Origin: Kutzneria buriramensis
Lineage (GTDB): Bacteria; Actinomycetota; Actinomycetes; Mycobacteriales; Pseudonocardiaceae
NCBI RefSeq assembly: GCF_003387475.1
Contig: NZ_QUNO01000040.1
Span: 1 to 35,071, forward strand
Length of the DNA stretch: 35,071 nt
Direction: 5' to 3'
Positions within the stretch are counted from its first letter, which is position 1. Each line of letters opens with the position of its first letter. Position numbers and translations under genes: made by a program. This document shows, piece by piece, positions 31,994 to 35,071 of this stretch. The notes below the pieces were generated by a model. It made no database searches. It was given only the letters and a program-made list of their open reading frames with translations, and was not told where the DNA came from.

Positions 31994-33845
31994 TCAGCGC
32001 AACGTCGATTCCCGGTGTCGTACGGTGCCGTCGGCCATCACGTCGCCGCCGGTGCACTGCCACTGGACCCGGCCGCCCTCGAACTGCTCCTGGTACAGCG
32101 ACGCGTACAGGCCGCCTTCGCGCAGCAGGGAGCGGTGGGTGCCGGACTCGACCACACGCCCGGCGTCGATGACGTTGATGACGTCGGCGTTGACCACGGT
32201 GGACAGGCGGTGCGCGATGGCGATGGTGGTCCGCGACCCCATGAGGGTGTCGAGGGCCTTCTGCACCTCCCGCTCGCTGGCGGTGTCGAGCGCCGAGGTC
32301 GCCTCGTCCAGGATCAGGACGCGGGGGTCGTGCAGCAGCACCCGCGCGATGGCCAGGCGCTGTTTCTCGCCGCCGGACAGGCGGTAGCCCCGCTCGCCGA
32401 CGATCGTGTCGTAGCCGTCGGGGAATTCCATGATCCGGTCGTGGATGTACGCCGCGCGGGCCGCCTCCTCGATCTCCACGAGCGAGGCGGAGGGCCGGCC
32501 GTACCGGATGTTGGCCAGGATGCTGTCGTGGAAGAGGTAACTCTCCTGGGTCACGAAGCCGATGGCGGCGGCCAGCGACGCCTGCCGGACCTGCCGCACG
32601 TCGGCGCCGTCGATCCGCACCGAGCCGCCGGTGACGTCGTACAGCCGGGGGGATCAGGTAGCTGATGGTGGTCTTGCCGGCCCCGCTCGGCCCGACCAGC
32701 GCGACCAGCTGGCCGGGGTCGGCCTCGAAGCTGACGCCGGCCAGCGAGTCCTGTGTCGTGCCGGGATAGCGGAAGTGCACGTCCGTGACCGCGACCCGGC
32801 GGCCGCCGCCGGCCGGCGGCAGGTCCTCGGCGTCGGGGGCGTCGACGATGTCGGGCACCACGTCCAGGTACTCGAATATCCGGTCGAACAGGGCCACCGA
32901 CGACCGCAGCTCCACCGACACCTGCAAAAGCTGGCCGATCGGGAAGTACAGGCGGGTCTGCAGCGTGGTGAACGCGACCACGGTGCCGGCCGAGACGTCG
33001 GTGCCGTTCGCCAGCAGCAGGCCGGCGATCAGGTACACCGCGGCCGGCGTGATCGACAGGAACGCCTGCACGATCGCGAAGAAGCCCTGGCCGATCATCT
33101 GCTGGCGGACCTCGAGGTCGGCCAGCCGCTGGTTCTCGCCGTGGTAGCGCGCGGCGTCGCGGGCCTGATTGCCGAACACCTTGGCCAGCAGCACCCCGGA
33201 CACCGACAGAGTCTCCTCGGTCAGGGCGGTCATGGCCGCCAGCGACTCCTGGGTCGAGCGGGCCACCCGGCGCCGCCGCTCGCCGACCAGCCTGGTCAGC
33301 CAGAAGAACACCGGCACGGTCACGAGCGCGACGACGGTCAGCTGCCAGCTGAGCACGATCATGGCGACGACGGTGGACACGAAGATGACGACGTTGGCCA
33401 GGATGCTCGACGCGGTCGTGGTGACCACCGACTGGACACCGCCCACGTCGTTGGCCAGCCTGGACTGGATCTCGCCGGTCCTGGTGCCGGTGAAGAAGGC
33501 CAGCGGCAGCTGCTGGAGGTGCGAGTAGAGGCGGTCGCGCAGGTCTCGCATGACCAGCTGACCGACCCGCGTGGTCTCGTACGTCTGGAGGATGCCGATG
33601 GCGCCGTTGGCGATCGGCACGACGGCCATCACCGCGACCAGGATGATCAGCAACGGCACGTCCGGGCCGCCGGGCACGAACAGGGCGTTGTTGAACACGG
33701 CCTGGATCAGCAGCGGGTTGACGATGCCGATCGTCGAGGTCAGCACGATCAGCCCGACGACGGCGGCCACCTGGGCCCGGTAGGGGCGGAACAGCGGCAC
33801 CACCCGCCGGACCGTGGTCCGGCCGGCGTGCGCCGGGGCGGTCAT
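31994..33845 (-). pseudogene. ABC exporter (fused membrane and ATPase domains), frameshifted in a G6 tract
   Basis: ATG at 33845 (GGAGGG upstream) opens a type IV ABC half-transporter. Six TM segments span residues 20-300; the linker has FDRIFEYLDVVPDIVD and Walker A is GPSGAGKT at 385-392. The frame then breaks just after SYLIP. The remainder ([21 protein letters not shown]-loop [12 protein letters not shown], signature [13 protein letters not shown], Walker [14 protein letters not shown]-loop IAIAHRLS) is in another frame to the stop at 31994. Removing one C from the run of six (32647-32652, plus strand G6) gives a normal protein of about 617 residues. Everything else is intact, so this is either a very recent loss, a slippage-prone switch or a read error. 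It is divergent from the hydrolase at 34037. Confidence 0.85.
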
Positions 33846-33930
33846 GACACCCTCCGCTGCGGCTTCATACCGACCTCCTCGTGCGCTGGCGCGGCCTCGC
33901 GACGGTACCGAGGCGGGGTAACAGGTGCAG

Positions 33931-33938
33931 CATGTGAG
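33931..33938 (+). promoter_or_regulatory. Half-site C2 (CATGTGAG)
   Basis: CATGTGAG repeats the right half of site C1 exactly 30 bases upstream, echoing the 29-bp spacing of A1 and A2. The left half is not conserved. Confidence 0.4.
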
Positions 33939-33951
33939 TGGCACGCCGCCA

Positions 33952-33968
33952 TCACCCAAACATGTGAG
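33952..33968 (+). promoter_or_regulatory. TCAC-N8-GTGAG site C1
   Basis: TCACCCAAACATGTGAG in the divergent region between the ABC exporter (33845, minus) and the hydrolase (34037, plus), 69 bases before the hydrolase ATG. It differs from site B at one base. Confidence 0.6.
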
Positions 33969-34036
33969 GGAAGGGGGAGTGCCGGGCCGAGAAGATGGGC
34001 GACGTCCAGCTTCGCGACCACCGAGGAGGAAACGTC

Positions 34037-34723
34037 ATGGTGGGCAAGCCCAGTATCGTCTTCGCACATGGGCTCTGGGCCGACGGGTCGTGTTTCGGCA
34101 AGCTCATCCCCGCCCTCCAGGCCGAGGGACACGAGGTGTTCGCCTCGCAGCACGGCCTCAACTCGCTTGAGAGCGATGTCGCGTGCGTCAACTTCACCAT
34201 CAACCACGTGCCCGGACCGGTCGTGCTGGTTGGCCACTCGTACGGCGGCACCCTGATCACTAAGGCCGGCGTGCACGACCGCGTCGGCGCGCTGGTCTAC
34301 CTCGCCGCGCTCGGCCCGGACGAGGACGAGACCTCACAGCAGCAGCAGAACCAGTTCGCCCGCACCCCCGTCTTCGACCACATCGAGGTGGCTGATGGCC
34401 GCATCTGGCTGAAGCCCTCCGGCACCGGCGACTTCTGCGGCGACCTGCCGGAGGCGGAGCAGAAGCTGGTGCTGGCCACCGGCGCCGTGCCAGTCGTGGA
34501 CCTGTTCGACCAGCAGGTGCCGGGCACCGCCTGGCGCACCAAGCCGAGCTGGTACGTCGTCGCCAACCAGGACCGCACCGTGAATCCGGAGCTGGAGCGG
34601 TTCGCCGCCAAGCGCATGGGAGCCAAGACCTACGAGATCGACAGCAGCCACGTGCCGATGCTGTCGCACCCCGACGTCGTGCTCGACGTCATACGCGACG
34701 CCGCGAAGTACTTGGCGGCCTAG
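34037..34723 (+). CDS. Alpha/beta hydrolase
   Basis: A 228-residue hydrolase with a core alpha/beta fold and a small lid: oxyanion HGLW at 11-14, nucleophile S68 in VGHSYGG, the Asp of VVANQDRTVNPE, and the His of SSHVPMLSHPD. Order and length match the hydroxynitrile-lyase/methylketone-synthase-like esterase group often found in actinomycetes. No signal peptide, so cytoplasmic. ATG at 34037 has GAGGAGG; the open frame starting at 33995 lacks an RBS. It shares the intergenic region carrying site C1 with the ABC exporter, so a co-regulated hydrolase-exporter pair is plausible. Confidence 0.87.
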   Translation: MVGKPSIVFAHGLWADGSCFGKLIPALQAEGHEVFASQHGLNSLESDVACVNFTINHVPGPVVLVGHSYGGTLITKAGVHDRVGALVYLAALGPDEDETSQQQQNQFARTPVFDHIEVADGRIWLKPSGTGDFCGDLPEAEQKLVLATGAVPVVDLFDQQVPGTAWRTKPSWYVVANQDRTVNPELERFAAKRMGAKTYEIDSSHVPMLSHPDVVLDVIRDAAKYLAA

Positions 34724-34924
34724 CCTTTCCGGGCCGGAGCGGTCCACTGTGGATGGTGGGCCGTCCCGGCCGTTGGTGGCTGCACTCGTCTCCGGTCGGG
34801 GGAGTGGCACGCCCATCGTCGGCACTCTCGATTCGTCATCGATGCAGCCGATCGTCGCATCCATGATGCGGTAGTACGCGCGTACGGTCCCGGCGCGCCG
34901 GCGAGCGCCGGTCTGCCCTTCTCC

Positions 34925-34978
34925 TCAGACGCTGAGCATGCCCGCGTCGATCCCCAGCTCGCGGGCGACCTCGGCGGG
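34925..34978 (-). other. Possible C-terminal protein scrap
   Basis: Reading minus from 34978: PAEVARELGIDAGMLSV then TGA at 34927-34925. It resembles a short HTH segment such as that in IS3-type OrfA proteins, but it is too short to assign. The stretch 34724-34924 beside it holds no gene I can support. Confidence 0.2.
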
Positions 34979-34980
34979 GC

Positions 34981-35071
34981 ATGGCATACGTGATCATCGA
35001 CGGCACGTTGATCCCGATCGACCACGTCGCGGTGGACCGGCCGTTCTACTCGGGCAAACACCGCAGACACG
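34981..35071 (+). mobile_element. IS5-type DDE transposase, internal fragment (cut by window edge)
   Basis: The plus frame from 34981 reads MAYVIIDGTLIPIDHVAVDR then PFYSGKHRRH. This is the DDE catalytic-domain start of IS5-family transposases in actinomycetes; DGT contains the first catalytic aspartate. In full proteins about 100 residues precede this point, and the DNA upstream does not encode them in frame, so the element is 5' truncated here. What follows lies outside the window. Confidence 0.7.

Noticed and set aside
31401-33959. Single 852-codon minus-strand frame through the ABC gene and TPP fragment
   Set aside because: It joins three unrelated stretches: ABC N-terminal two thirds, out-of-frame ABC sequence and the TPP scrap. 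Frame analysis shows a frameshifted ABC gene instead.

Overview
The window is high-GC DNA with strong codon bias, GTG/TTG starts, several leaderless promoters and two PPOX-class putative F420-dependent reductases. This points to an actinomycete (Streptomyces or Pseudonocardiales-like; genus not determined). It reads as an accessory, chromosomal-type region full of small redox enzymes, each set with its own local regulator. A partial IS481-family transposase lies at the left edge and a partial IS5-type transposase at the right edge. No tRNA, rRNA, CRISPR array or phage structural gene was seen.

Layout. 1-127: IS481 end. 189-2744: minus-strand operon NTF2-like, pirin, secreted SnoaL-like (frameshifted), with a TetR gene upstream and three similar operator-like sites. 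2982-4583: YtcJ-type amidohydrolase. 4580-7345: gene graveyard (AsnC scrap, amidohydrolase scrap, truncated carboxylesterase, frameshifted tandem Lrp regulator, truncated acyl-CoA ligase, short repeats). 7519-11652: operon AKR, PPOX, alpha/beta hydrolase, SDR divergent from a TetR gene, with two palindromic operators bracketing a consensus promoter. 11953-14298: XRE/MmyB regulator divergent from SDR and PPOX.

14360-21071: two related modules, each with a tandem-domain Lrp/AsnC regulator and a PdxI/YdbC-like aldo-keto reductase. One adds a quinone-oxidoreductase-like MDR and a DHA2-type MFS exporter; the other adds an FMN reductase. 21072-24845: IS/integrase scraps, a tautomerase, a VOC protein, a broken hydrolase/DoxX chimera, MarR with a divergent SnoaL-like gene, and a metallo-beta-lactamase-fold hydrolase. 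24847-27609: large LAL-type LuxR regulator. 27864-29155: DUF1275 and VIT-like membrane proteins. 29318-31727: translationally coupled AKR, beta-hydroxyacid dehydrogenase, TetR. 31737-34723: TPP-enzyme scrap, ABC exporter with a G6-tract frameshift, and a divergent alpha/beta hydrolase.

The most notable unexplained signal is a 17-bp motif, TCAC-N8-GTGAG with core AACAyGTGAG. It recurs upstream of the tautomerase (two copies 29 bp apart), upstream of the metallo-beta-lactamase-fold gene, and in the ABC exporter/alpha-beta hydrolase divergent region (one full copy plus a half-site 30 bp away). This suggests a shared regulator over 12 kb. Several frameshifts fall in short homopolymer or dinucleotide tracts; they could be real decay or sequencing error.
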